Assembly (NCBI RefSeq): GCF_001439845.1
Contig: NZ_JYLO01000002.1
Location: forward strand, 434,001 to 498,000
Length of the DNA stretch: 64,000 bases
Reading direction: 5' to 3'
Source: Pseudomonas lactis
GTDB lineage: Bacteria > Pseudomonadota > Gammaproteobacteria > Pseudomonadales > Pseudomonadaceae
Shown: piece after piece, positions 18,318 through 27,558 of the stretch
Position numbering within the stretch: the first letter of the stretch is position 1
How the letters are laid out: each line of letters begins with the position of its first letter
The notes under the pieces: model-generated
The model's database searches: none
What the model was told of the DNA's origin: nothing
The model's input: only the letters and a program-made list of their open reading frames with translations
Program-made: the position numbers and the translations under genes

Positions 18318-21300
18318 ATGGCCCCACCCATCGACACGACCGACCCCACTGCGCAAGCGTCCATACAGCAAATGCGCAGCCAACTGTCACGACGGATCAA
18401 CAGCCACCCGCAGCCCAGCCGCCTGATCAACCAGCTCGGCCTTGCCGACCAACGATGCGCCAACACAACCAAAGCCCTGATGCATTTGACGGTACGCGCG
18501 CCCAAAGTCTTGAAGGTGATTCGCGCAGCACTGCGCAAAGCGTTCGACATCGACCCGGACAAACTACTGTTCACCCAAGCCATGCCGCCGCCAGCACTGC
18601 ACAGGGTCGACACCCTGACGGAACGGACGCTGCTCTCGCTGGCGCTACCTGCCGTGCCAATCAACCTCAATCAGTTCACCACGCTGAGCGTCAAGGATGA
18701 ACCGGCCCGTGTGTGGCCGTTGACGCCCTTGCAGGTGCTGCAGCAAGTACTCGCGATGAAGCTGTTCGAACGTCTGGCCCCCGCGTTCAGCCGCTACTGG
18801 GAAACACTGGTGGCCGGCTCCTGGCAGACGCGTCAGGAACACTGGTGCCAATTGCAGGCCGAGTTGTTCGCTGATCGGGCCTTTATCGCGGGGCAGTTGG
18901 GCGAGCTGTCGAGTGAGGCGTCAAGCCTGGTCCAGGCGCTGATCGATGCGCCGAGCCCCGAAGCTCGCCAGCGGGCCGGGGGCGACTGGGCCAGTGTGCG
19001 CGCCAGCCAATTGATGTGGCCCGGCTCACCCGCGGTAGCGATCCCCGGCGCCTTGCACATCTATCGTGCGGATGACCCCAGTGATGTGCCGCATGTGATC
19101 TACCTGCCGGGTGTAGCGCGCAATTTTTATGAGTATCCGAGCTTCTTCTTCCTGCAGTGCGGCCTGCTGAAACTGACCAGCCAGGCGTTGTTCGACGAGC
19201 TTTGGCAGTGCCTGCCGCTCAAGCGCCGCCATGAACTTTGCCGGCCCACGCACTACACCCCGGCGAGCAGTGTTGCCCGTGGTTCGGTACTGGACGGGGA
19301 TGCGTTGGCGTTGAGCGCGCAAGCGCTGTTGGACGGCCAGTGGGAAAATGAATTGGCCTGTGCGTTGGCGATCAATCAGAGCCACCTATATTCCCAACGA
19401 CGGCCGCCGCCTCAGCCGCTGACGGCTGCGCCTTTTCTGACGTTTATCGAACGTGCCAGAAAGCAATTGGTCGGTGAGGCGCGGCTGGGTGCATCAGGCA
19501 AGTCGTTGCTGGAATGGGATGCGCGGCGTCGGCGACGGGAAATCTGCTTTGCCAATCTTTTGTCCGGCCAACCCATGCTCGCGATGCATGCTCGGCTCAA
19601 ACGCTACGAAAAGGGCTTGCTCGCGTTACTCGATGTGGCTGATCCCAGCGTCGATACCACGCAATTTCAGGAGGTTGTGGCCCTCGCGCGCGAGCTCCAG
19701 GAGCATGCGCAAACCATGGACTCACTGAGCAGCGGTGCGCAGAAACGGCTGTATGAGTATGGGTTCTGGATCGAACGTCCTACCCAGACCGAAAAGCGCG
19801 CCACCCTGTTTTTGCAGGCTCAAGGCGAGGCCTTGCGCTGCGAGGTCCAATTGCAGCACCGGCTCAAGCTGATACCCACGGCACATCGAGACCTGGTGAT
19901 CAAGATAGTGGACCAGCACCAGGCCGCCAAGCGTGAATACGGTGACGCACGCGTCTTGTCGGTTTCGGTGGGCAGTGCGCCGGATGCGTTCTACCACGTG
20001 CATAACCTGATGGTGGTGACCACAGCGACGGCCGTTGAGAAGCCTGGCCGCTCGGTCCCGGTGGTGCTATGTGGGTTTGGACAATCGGGCGGGGTGCTGT
20101 CTTTTTCCAGTCTGCAAGCCCTGACTAAAAGCCTGTTGGCCAGTTTCAACAGCAGTGATGAGTCAGTGCTCTGGAGGTGCATCGAGCGAAAGGTACGGCA
20201 AGACCTACGCAAGCATGCCGCGCGAGGCACCTTGGCAGTGCGCTACGAGCTGATCGAAAAAGGGCCTCTGGAGTTTTCGTTCAAAAAACTGATGAAGCAC
20301 TATGGGACTTTGCACACAAGCTCGGCGGACGCGACGCAGCTTTTCGGTGAGGTTAAGAGCCCTGCGTTCAGCCGTGATCTACTGCTGATAGAACTGGGCG
20401 AACATCTGAAAGTACCGGCCAATGATCTGCTTGAGCAGAGCCAGGCCCATCTTGATGTACTGCGCAAAGCCACCGCCGATGCGAAAAAGCTGCCGGCATG
20501 GCTGGCGGGCGCGTCGAGCGCCCAGCGCAAGATCTTCAAGAAACTGCAGGGCCGACACTTGGCCAGCGTCCTCGCGGTTGAAAACCGGCTTGAGCAGCGT
20601 CTGGAAGACCTGGAGACCTTCGCCCGCACTGCCTTGATCGCCCGTTTAACAGAGGACGGTTTCTATCCGGGGCTGGATATCGAGCAGCCCTTACTGACTA
20701 TGCCGGACGACGTCGCCAGCAGTTTCTGCGGTTATGAAAGCCGCTGCACACCGGGCGATCGCAAGGAAATTCAGACCCCCAGCCTTGAGCGCAGCACTTT
20801 CAGCCTGCTGCAACTGGCGCTCCATAACCTCGACCCGCAAGCGCCCTGGACGCGCAAGCGCTTGAACCACGCCACCTACCTGCAGCCGGACTGGCGCAGA
20901 CGGCTGGATGCGGACTACCTGATCAAGACAATCTCCGCGCTGGATATCGGCGGTCAATACGCAGCAAAGATCGAGCGCACGTTTGAGCCTGCGGCCCAAG
21001 GGCTGAGCGAAGGCCGTATTCCGGAACTGATGCAGCGCATGTTGCGCGACTGTGCCAAGGTACGGCTGTATTCGGCCATCCGCCAGGGGCTGAGTGCACC
21101 CGCGCAAAGCCTGTTCAATACAGCGATGGCCGCGCGAACGCCAGAGGACTTGCTGAAGAATGGCCATCGACTGAGCCTGTCAGTGGTGCATCTGGTGGGG
21201 CACACGCTGCAGCATGATCGCTACATCGCCGGCATTGTGGTCATGCAGGATCAGGCCAATGGGCGCTGCGTAGTGTATTGGCCGAACGCTGCCACTGCCT

Positions 21301-23507
21301 TGGCCGTTACCGAATACGCCAGCGTGCAAGAGGCGCACGTGGCGCTCAATCGCATCGCGACCCAGGCCGAGCACGCCAAACAGCTGGCGCGGCAGGTCGC
21401 ACCGGGCTGGGCATTCGAGGCCGTCACCCATGATGCCGAGCCCGACGCTACGCTGGACGAACTGCTGCGGGCCACGTTCTTTTCCGGTGTGTGGCGGGGC
21501 GTGAAGTTCATTCGCTCCTTTGCGGTCAAGCATCTGGAGCCGACGCCGGTGCCGCAGGACATTGAAAAGCAGTTCCAGGAGCAGGTCGATACTGACCCGC
21601 TGAACGCGCTGGCGATCGTGCCCACTGCCCACAGCGATGCCAACGCGTTGCTGTACAAGGCCTGGGTGCTTGATTTGCAGCGCCGAACCCAGGCGGCGTG
21701 CAATTCCAGCAAGGCATTGGACCGCTATCGAACCAAACGCCTGGAGGAGCAAAATGATACGCGCATGCGCGCCTTGGTGGGTTTTTTCGTGCCGCCTTAC
21801 GGCATGGTCAACGACTTCTACGAGTTGCTGCTGGCTGCGCGGCGGTACCACCGTTTTGGCCGTTCCTCGGATGCGGTTGATGTTGGCTTCATGAGCATTT
21901 TTCTGACGGTTGAACTGTTATTGGGTTTTATACCCGGCGCCAAAACCAGGGCGGGCGCCGTGGGAGGAATAACGCGGCGTTCGCTGGCCACCGGGTTGAG
22001 TCGAATCCGCCACCTGCACATGACGGCGCCCAGAACACTGGCCGCTGGGATATCACGGCCAATTACCCAGCTCAAAGCCCTGGAGCATTTTCGGCTAAAG
22101 GGCGTGCCTCAAGACGCTGTCGCGCTGAGAGGCGTGGGTGAAAAGGGTGTGTACGTCAAAAATGGCGAGGCCTTCCTGGCGGATGATACGCATCGTTATC
22201 CGGTGTACCGGCGCCAGAACGAACACTCATTACGCCTGAAAAACAAACAGGCAGGCGAAGAAGATGAGTTGCTCGTGCATATCTATCAGCCCGAAGAATG
22301 GTTATTGGGCGCGGACGCGCCAACTCCGGGGCCGAGTTCGGGAACCCATCGGCCGTGGCAACCTCCGAGGCCTGACGTGTCGGACTGGCAACCGCCGGTG
22401 CGTGTAGCGAGCGAAGACAGGATTCGCCAGTTCTCTACCACAGCCACGCATTGGTTGGATTGGCAGACTCAGCTTCATCCAGGCCAGCTATCGAGCTCGC
22501 CCGCTCCAGGGATATTTCATGTCGCAGCGGACCCTCAAGGCTATCCTCACCATGTGCTGCGTGTTGCGCCTGAACGTTCCAGCCTGACCGATCCGAGCAG
22601 CCGTTTTTACCGGTTGCTGCCCCCAGGTGAGGATGCCGGGCTTCATGGTATCGTGTTCATCACCAGGAATGAGCCGCTGGTGTCATTGGCCAGCGTTGAC
22701 ATCCTGCGTTGGACCAGCAACGACCTGCTCGAACAGCCGTTACCTGCATCCCGCACGGCAACGGGCGCCTGGCATTTGCATGCGCCGATTTTCGACCGGC
22801 CGTTGGAGCAGTCCGTGGCCATCGCCTTTCCCACCCTTACCAACAGGACCCGAGATCATGTGGTGAGCCGCTTGATCGAATTGTCGGGTCCGGCGCGCCC
22901 GGCAACTGCCACGCATCTGCTCAGAGTGCGTGCAACCCTGGACGAATGGTTGCCGCCGGCCCCCGTGCGGCCTGGCCGCACCGATGACTTATTGCGGATG
23001 TTGCGGCCTACCGATAGGGCACCCAACACGACCTTCATAAGCTTCCAGGGCGCTGCGCCGGGCTTGACCCGTATTGACTTCCTGCCACCTGTGAGGCCGC
23101 CACGCACCCTGCGTCGCGGTGGCAAGGCAGTCGCGAGCGAAAGAAATACCGCCCAATATGCAGCGGTCAGTACGTTGCTTGAGGAACAGGGCTTCACCCT
23201 CAGGCATGTCAATGTGCGGCGTTACGGGACGATCCGGCGGGAGACGCTGGCCACCCACCCCAACTCACCATCTCGGCTTTATTACGTGTCATACCTGTGG
23301 GCGGAAAGGCCGTCTTTGCGCCTTTTTTCGACGTTAAGCGACAATTGGCTTGTGACCGGGCTCAGGACCTATACCAACGTGGCGTTAGCTGACGAAGTCA
23401 GCAGTGCCATGCGTCAACAGCGCCTGGTACGGATCCTGGCGGGTATTCAGTGGCCGACCGGGAGCGATGTCTCGCCCACGGTTTACTTCATCAAACTGAA
23501 CCCCTGA
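18318..23507 (+). CDS. Giant dermonecrotic-toxin-like protein (DUF6543 type)
   Basis: A 1,729-residue protein with no signal peptide. Segments typical of the Pseudomonas proteins annotated with the dermonecrotic toxin / DUF6543 domain are visible: LLQLALHNLD near residue 832, the LDADYLIKTISALDIGGQY block near 860-880, and PPYGMVNDFYELLLAARR near 1155 followed by a hydrophobic stretch (MSIFLTVELLLGFIPGA, about 1190-1210) that could insert in a membrane. A Pro-rich linker (about 1333-1352) precedes a C-terminal region of about 370 residues that I do not recognise and which could be an effector domain. No immunity gene, secretion gene or chaperone adjoins it. AAGA 7 nt before the ATG is a poor ribosome site. 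The toxin role is inferred from family resemblance only. Confidence 0.75.
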   Translation: MAPPIDTTDPTAQASIQQMRSQLSRRINSHPQPSRLINQLGLADQRCANTTKALMHLTVRAPKVLKVIRAALRKAFDIDPDKLLFTQAMPPPALHRVDTLTERTLLSLALPAVPINLNQFTTLSVKDEPARVWPLTPLQVLQQVLAMKLFERLAPAFSRYWETLVAGSWQTRQEHWCQLQAELFADRAFIAGQLGELSSEASSLVQALIDAPSPEARQRAGGDWASVRASQLMWPGSPAVAIPGALHIYRADDPSDVPHVIYLPGVARNFYEYPSFFFLQCGLLKLTSQALFDELWQCLPLKRRHELCRPTHYTPASSVARGSVLDGDALALSAQALLDGQWENELACALAINQSHLYSQRRPPPQPLTAAPFLTFIERARKQLVGEARLGASGKSLLEWDARRRRREICFANLLSGQPMLAMHARLKRYEKGLLALLDVADPSVDTTQFQEVVALARELQEHAQTMDSLSSGAQKRLYEYGFWIERPTQTEKRATLFLQAQGEALRCEVQLQHRLKLIPTAHRDLVIKIVDQHQAAKREYGDARVLSVSVGSAPDAFYHVHNLMVVTTATAVEKPGRSVPVVLCGFGQSGGVLSFSSLQALTKSLLASFNSSDESVLWRCIERKVRQDLRKHAARGTLAVRYELIEKGPLEFSFKKLMKHYGTLHTSSADATQLFGEVKSPAFSRDLLLIELGEHLKVPANDLLEQSQAHLDVLRKATADAKKLPAWLAGASSAQRKIFKKLQGRHLASVLAVENRLEQRLEDLETFARTALIARLTEDGFYPGLDIEQPLLTMPDDVASSFCGYESRCTPGDRKEIQTPSLERSTFSLLQLALHNLDPQAPWTRKRLNHATYLQPDWRRRLDADYLIKTISALDIGGQYAAKIERTFEPAAQGLSEGRIPELMQRMLRDCAKVRLYSAIRQGLSAPAQSLFNTAMAARTPEDLLKNGHRLSLSVVHLVGHTLQHDRYIAGIVVMQDQANGRCVVYWPNAATALAVTEYASVQEAHVALNRIATQAEHAKQLARQVAPGWAFEAVTHDAEPDATLDELLRATFFSGVWRGVKFIRSFAVKHLEPTPVPQDIEKQFQEQVDTDPLNALAIVPTAHSDANALLYKAWVLDLQRRTQAACNSSKALDRYRTKRLEEQNDTRMRALVGFFVPPYGMVNDFYELLLAARRYHRFGRSSDAVDVGFMSIFLTVELLLGFIPGAKTRAGAVGGITRRSLATGLSRIRHLHMTAPRTLAAGISRPITQLKALEHFRLKGVPQDAVALRGVGEKGVYVKNGEAFLADDTHRYPVYRRQNEHSLRLKNKQAGEEDELLVHIYQPEEWLLGADAPTPGPSSGTHRPWQPPRPDVSDWQPPVRVASEDRIRQFSTTATHWLDWQTQLHPGQLSSSPAPGIFHVAADPQGYPHHVLRVAPERSSLTDPSSRFYRLLPPGEDAGLHGIVFITRNEPLVSLASVDILRWTSNDLLEQPLPASRTATGAWHLHAPIFDRPLEQSVAIAFPTLTNRTRDHVVSRLIELSGPARPATATHLLRVRATLDEWLPPAPVRPGRTDDLLRMLRPTDRAPNTTFISFQGAAPGLTRIDFLPPVRPPRTLRRGGKAVASERNTAQYAAVSTLLEEQGFTLRHVNVRRYGTIRRETLATHPNSPSRLYYVSYLWAERPSLRLFSTLSDNWLVTGLRTYTNVALADEVSSAMRQQRLVRILAGIQWPTGSDVSPTVYFIKLNP

Positions 23508-24129
23508 CCTTCATCAGCGAGGCCAGGCCGGCGCAACCGAACAGGGCCGCACTGACGCGGTTGAACCAGCTCTGGCCGGCGCCGCTGCGCAAATACCGCG
23601 CTGCGCCATGGGCGCCGAGGCCGTAAGCCAGCTTGCACAGCAGGTCGAGCACCGTCCAGGTGGCGATCATGATCAGCAGTTGCGGTAAAAAGGCTTGCTG
23701 GGCGCTGAGAAATTGCGGCAGGAAGGCGGCGAAAAACAGAATGTCCTTGGGGTTACTGGCGCCCAGTACAAAGGCACGGCCAAACAAGGCGCGAAAGCGC
23801 GGCACGGCCGGGGTCTGCGGTACTTGTGCACCCTGGCTTGGCTGGCGCGACTGTTGCCAGCTTTGCCAGGCGAGGTAGAACAGGTACAGCGCGCCGACGA
23901 TCTTCAATGCGCTGAACAATTGCTCAGAAGCCAGCAACAGCGCGCCAAGGCCCAGGGCCGAGGCGCTCAACAGGCAGATCGAGGCGAACACGCCGCCCAG
24001 AAACGCAGGGTAGGAGCGGCGCAGGCCGTAGTTGAGGCTGTTGCTGATCATCAACAGCGACAGCGGGCCAGGAATCAGGATCACCACCAGTGCAGCGCCA
24101 CTGAACAGCAGCCAGGTTTCCAAGGTCAT
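23491..24129 (-). CDS. LysE/RhtB family amino acid exporter
   Basis: A 212-residue inner-membrane exporter with about six membrane helices. The N-terminal LLFSGAALVVILIPGPLSL contains the P-G-P motif of the LysE/RhtB family, followed by GLRRSYPAFLGGVFASI. Such proteins export amino acids or analogues; the substrate is unknown. GGAGG lies 7 nt before the ATG. Its last 17 nt overlap the 3' end of the convergent toxin-like gene (23491-23507), with no terminator between them. Confidence 0.9.
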   Translation of the reverse strand: MTLETWLLFSGAALVVILIPGPLSLLMISNSLNYGLRRSYPAFLGGVFASICLLSASALGLGALLLASEQLFSALKIVGALYLFYLAWQSWQQSRQPSQGAQVPQTPAVPRFRALFGRAFVLGASNPKDILFFAAFLPQFLSAQQAFLPQLLIMIATWTVLDLLCKLAYGLGAHGAARYLRSGAGQSWFNRVSAALFGCAGLASLMKVRGSV

Positions 24130-24149
24130 TTACAGTCCTCCCTTCATGC

Positions 24150-24178
24150 AAAAGCCCCACCCGAAGGTGAGGCGGTTT
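24150..24178 (-). terminator. Terminator of the purine permease gene
   Basis: Read on the minus strand, the stem GCCTCACC/GGTGGGGC (24173-24154, one G-T pair) closes a TTCG tetraloop and is followed by TTTT. The plus strand also shows a T run, so it may act in both directions. Confidence 0.85.
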
Positions 24179-24194
24179 TTCAGCCGTTCCCGAA

Positions 24195-25541
24195 CTACAG
24201 GAAGATGAACTTGGCGATAAAGATCGCGCACAGTACCCACAGGCTGATGGAAATCTCGCGGTATTTACCGGTGCCGGCCTTCAACGCCACATACGTGATA
24301 AAGCCCAGGGCGATGCCGTCGGCGACCGAAAACGTCAGCGGCATCATGATCGCGGTGACGATCGCCGGAATGCTGTCGGTGGCCTCATCCCAATTGATAT
24401 GGGCCATGCTCGCCATCATCAGCATCGCTACATAAATCAGCGCGCCCGCCGTTGCGTAGGCGGGAATCATGCCGGCCAGCGGCGCAAAAAACATCGCCGC
24501 CACGAACAGCACGCCCACGGTCACTGCGGTCAAACCCGTACGGCCGCCAGCAGCCACACCGGCGGCGCTTTCTACATAGCTGGTCACCGGCGGTACACCG
24601 ACCATGGCGCCGAACACGCTGGACGCACTGTCAGCCTTCAACGCGCGAGACAGGTTGTCGATCTTGCCATCGGCATTCACCAGGCCTGCGCGTTGCGCAA
24701 CGCCCATCAGTGTACCGGCAGTGTCGAACATGTGTACAAAAAGAAAGGCAAATACCACGCTGATCATGCTCACATTGAACACACCCATCACGTCCATTGC
24801 CATCCAGGTCGGTGCCAGGCTCGGTGGGGTGGCGAGAATGCCGTTGTAGTGCACTAGGCCCAGGCCCCAGCCGGCCAGGGTTACGGCGATGATGCTGATC
24901 AGGATGGCGCCGAAGACGCGGTGATAACTGAGGATGGCAATCAGCAGGAAACACACGGCCGCCAGCAGCGGTGCCGGCTCGTGCAGGGAACCGAGCTTGA
25001 TCAGCGTGGCCGGGCTGTCGACGATGATGCCGGCGGTTTTCAGGCCGATCACCCCTAGGAACAAGCCCACGCCGGCGCCCATGGCATGGCGCAGGCTGAC
25101 CGGAATGCTGTTGAGCAGCCATTCGCGGATGCGCGACAGCGTGAGGATCATGAACAGCACGCCGGAAATAAACACCGCGCCGAGGGCGGTCTCCCAGGTG
25201 TAGCCCATGGTGCCGACCACGGTGTAGGTGAAGAATGCGTTCAAGCCCATGCCCGGCGCCAGGCCCACGGGCCAGTTGGCGTACAGGCCCATCAGCAGGC
25301 AACCCAGCGCGGCCGCTATGCAGGTGGCGACGAAGGCCGCGCCGTGATCGATACCGGCATCGGCCATGATATTGGGGTTGACGAAGATGATGTAGGCCAT
25401 GGTGATAAAGGTGGTGAGGCCGGCGATCAGCTCGGTCTTCACTGTGGTGCCATGCAAGCGCAGTTTGAACAGGCGTTCCAGCCAACTGCCTCGGGGCGCG
25501 GCCAGGTCCAACGTAGGGGCTTCGGTTTTGCGGCTATCCAC
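24195..25541 (-). CDS. AzgA-type NCS2 purine permease (adenine/guanine/hypoxanthine)
   Basis: A 448-residue inner-membrane purine:proton symporter of the AzgA-like branch of NCS2. It shows TELIAGLTTFITMAYIIFVN near residue 35, GLAPGMGLNAFFTYTV near 90 and FLFVHMFDTAGTLMGVA near 260, typical of PurP, GhxP and relatives. Start is GTG with AGGAG 8 nt upstream. The promoter on the minus strand (-35 TTGCTT, -10 CATAAT, about 25665-25692) contains the palindrome TTGTATACAA also found at puuE and uraH, which links this transporter to urate catabolism. Which purine it carries cannot be told. Confidence 0.93.
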   Translation of the reverse strand: MDSRKTEAPTLDLAAPRGSWLERLFKLRLHGTTVKTELIAGLTTFITMAYIIFVNPNIMADAGIDHGAAFVATCIAAALGCLLMGLYANWPVGLAPGMGLNAFFTYTVVGTMGYTWETALGAVFISGVLFMILTLSRIREWLLNSIPVSLRHAMGAGVGLFLGVIGLKTAGIIVDSPATLIKLGSLHEPAPLLAAVCFLLIAILSYHRVFGAILISIIAVTLAGWGLGLVHYNGILATPPSLAPTWMAMDVMGVFNVSMISVVFAFLFVHMFDTAGTLMGVAQRAGLVNADGKIDNLSRALKADSASSVFGAMVGVPPVTSYVESAAGVAAGGRTGLTAVTVGVLFVAAMFFAPLAGMIPAYATAGALIYVAMLMMASMAHINWDEATDSIPAIVTAIMMPLTFSVADGIALGFITYVALKAGTGKYREISISLWVLCAIFIAKFIFL

Positions 25542-25660
25542 AGCGATTACTCCTCAATCGTTTTATTGTTATTTCCAGCGCCGGTTACATGAGTGGGCAA
25601 CGGCGCTTTGAGGTGCTGGCGGGTTTGTTGACCGAAAGGTCAGGAACTCGCACGAAGCGA

Positions 25661-25690
25661 ATTATGCTTTTGTATACAAATAAAGCAAAT
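25661..25690 (-). promoter_or_regulatory. Purine permease promoter with embedded operator TTGTATACAA
   Basis: On the minus strand: TTGCTT as -35, 16-nt spacer, CATAAT as -10. The perfect palindrome TTGTATACAA (25670-25679) is centred in the spacer, three bases from each hexamer. A repressor bound here would block RNA polymerase. The 5' leader would be about 115 nt. Confidence 0.65.
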
Positions 25691-25831
25691 AATGTTTTCG
25701 ATTATCTGGGCGAAAAGGGATGAAAGGCCCACGCCAGGGGATTTATTCTGCGCGACGCCTTGAAACAAGCCCTCGATACCCGCACCTTGTGGGCGCAAGC
25801 ATTCGGTCAGCGCGGCGAAAAGGGGAGCCCC

Positions 25832-26434
25832 ATGTACAAGGTTTATGGCGATTACAAGTCGGGCAATTGCTACAAGGTCAAATTGATGCTCACTCTGTTG
25901 GGCATCCCGTATGAATGGATCGATATTGATATTCTCAAGGGCGATACCCAGACCCCTGAGTTCCTGGCCAAGAACCCCAATGGCAAGGTCCCGGTATTGG
26001 AGCTCGAAGACGGCACCTGCCTGTGGGAGTCCAACGCGATCCTCAACTTCCTCGCCGATGGCAGCGAATTCTTGCCCACCGAACCGCGCCTGCGTACCCA
26101 GGTATTGCAGTGGCAGTTTTTCGAGCAGTACAGCCATGAGCCTTACATTGCGGTGGCGCGGTTTATTCAGTTTTACCTGAACATGCCCGAGGATCGGCTG
26201 GAAGAATATAAAACCACCCATAAGGGCGGTTACAAGGCCTTGAAGGTGATGGAGCGTCAGCTTCAAGCCACGCCTTATTTAGTGGGCGAGCAGTTTTCAA
26301 TTGCCGATATCGCATTGTATGCCTACACCCATGTGGCCCATGAAGGCGGCTTTGACCTGGCGCCGTATCCGGCGGTGCAGGCATGGTTGCAGCGGGTGGC
26401 CAGTCATCCTCGGTATGTGCCGATGCTCGACTGA
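25832..26434 (+). CDS. Glutathione S-transferase family protein
   Basis: A 200-residue cytosolic GST. The N-terminal thioredoxin-like domain shows YKSGNCYKVKLMLTLLGIPYE, the cis-Pro segment GKVPVLEL near residue 53, and W-E-S-N-A-I-L, whose E-S pair binds the glutathione gamma-glutamyl group. A helical C-terminal domain with FSIADIALYAYTH near residue 157 follows. GGAG 5 nt before ATG 25832 fixes the start; an upstream in-frame ATG at 25760 lacks such a site. It is monocistronic and divergent from the purine permease. Substrate unknown. Confidence 0.93.
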   Translation: MYKVYGDYKSGNCYKVKLMLTLLGIPYEWIDIDILKGDTQTPEFLAKNPNGKVPVLELEDGTCLWESNAILNFLADGSEFLPTEPRLRTQVLQWQFFEQYSHEPYIAVARFIQFYLNMPEDRLEEYKTTHKGGYKALKVMERQLQATPYLVGEQFSIADIALYAYTHVAHEGGFDLAPYPAVQAWLQRVASHPRYVPMLD

Positions 26435-26448
26435 TTCACTCGGTCCAA

Positions 26449-26535
26449 TGTGGGAGCTGGCTTGCCTGCGATAGCGTCACCCTGGTGCTCCGGCTAAACC
26501 GAGGTGTCTGCATCGCAGGCAAGCCAGTTCCCACA
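26449..26535. repeat. REPIN, TGTGGGAGCTGGCTTGCC class
   Basis: Inverted arms between the convergent GST and LysR-regulator genes; the right arm has one substitution (CCAGTTCCCACA). Confidence 0.9.
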
Positions 26536-26536
26536 T

Positions 26537-27433
26537 TCAGCGCGGCGGCGCGTCAGGCAGTGCTTTGTTGAGCAGTTCAAAGCAGCGCTGCGCCGCCGGG
26601 CTCAAGCCCATGCCGCTACGGCTGATCAAGCCGATCTCCCGATTCACGCCGGGATGATCGATGTTGATCCGCTGCAAACCCTTCAGGCTATCCGCCGCCG
26701 ACTCCGGCAGCACACTGATGCCTAACCCCTGGCGCACCAGGGCCAATACGGTCGACATGTAGTTGGCCTCCATGCCGGCGTTCAACGTTAGCCGTGTCTC
26801 ATCGAACAGCGTATCCACTTGCTCACGCACACTGCTGTCGCGCCCGGTCAGGATGATCGGCTGGTCTGCCAGTTGCTCCAGGGTCAATTGGCGGTGATGG
26901 GCGAGCGCATGACCCGATGGCACAAACGCGCACAGCCGATCATTGAGCACCGGCACGAAGTCCAGGCCGTGGCTCAGGCGGGCGCGCACGCCGATGCCGA
27001 AATCCACTTCGCCGTTGCGAACCTTTGCATGAATGCGCTGGGCCACCAGGTCATGCAGGCGCACTTCGATGCCGGCGAAGCGTTCGCGAAACAGGCGCAA
27101 GGCCGGGGGCAGGGCGCCGGCGCAGACTGAGGGCAGGGCGGCAATGGTCACCACGCCGCGGCGCAAGGCGGCGAGGTCGCGGGAGCCGGTGACGATGTTG
27201 TCCAGGTCCAACAGCAGTTTTTCCATAGGCCCGCGCGCGTCCTGGCCTGCGGCGGTAATGCTCACGTGGCGCGGGCTGCGGTCGAGCAGGGCGACGCCGA
27301 GCCAGTCTTCCAGTTGTTGCACCTGCACGGTGAGGGCTGACGGCGACAGATGCAATTCGTTGGCCGCCTTGGTGAAGCTGCCTGTGCGGGCAACCGCAAG
27401 GAAGGCTTGAATGTGCTGGATGCTGTTTTTCAT
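26537..27433 (-). CDS. LysR-type transcriptional regulator
   Basis: A 298-residue LysR-family regulator. The N-terminal winged helix reads HIQAFLAVARTGSFTKAANE followed by LHLSPSALTVQVQQLEDWLG; the remainder is the periplasmic-binding-protein-like co-inducer domain. It is divergent from the CitMHS transporter gene with a 125-nt spacer, the classical arrangement in which the regulator controls its neighbour. A palindrome ATTGCAAT at 27477-27484 in that spacer is a candidate binding site. Confidence 0.93.
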   Translation of the reverse strand: MKNSIQHIQAFLAVARTGSFTKAANELHLSPSALTVQVQQLEDWLGVALLDRSPRHVSITAAGQDARGPMEKLLLDLDNIVTGSRDLAALRRGVVTIAALPSVCAGALPPALRLFRERFAGIEVRLHDLVAQRIHAKVRNGEVDFGIGVRARLSHGLDFVPVLNDRLCAFVPSGHALAHHRQLTLEQLADQPIILTGRDSSVREQVDTLFDETRLTLNAGMEANYMSTVLALVRQGLGISVLPESAADSLKGLQRINIDHPGVNREIGLISRSGMGLSPAAQRCFELLNKALPDAPPR

Positions 27434-27476
27434 AAGCGCCGCTTCATTTTGTTTTTCCGAACGCTGATGGCTGAAT

Positions 27477-27484
27477 ATTGCAAT
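27477..27484. promoter_or_regulatory. Candidate LysR site ATTGCAAT in divergent spacer
   Basis: A short AT-rich palindrome set in AATATTGCAATTT, roughly midway between the LysR gene and the transporter gene. Only its position and symmetry support the call. Confidence 0.35.
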
Positions 27485-27558
27485 TTACAAAGCCTAGCGC
27501 GATTCCAATACTCCAGGGAAAACAATAACCGGCCAACGAGGCCGCCCTGGAGTAACCC

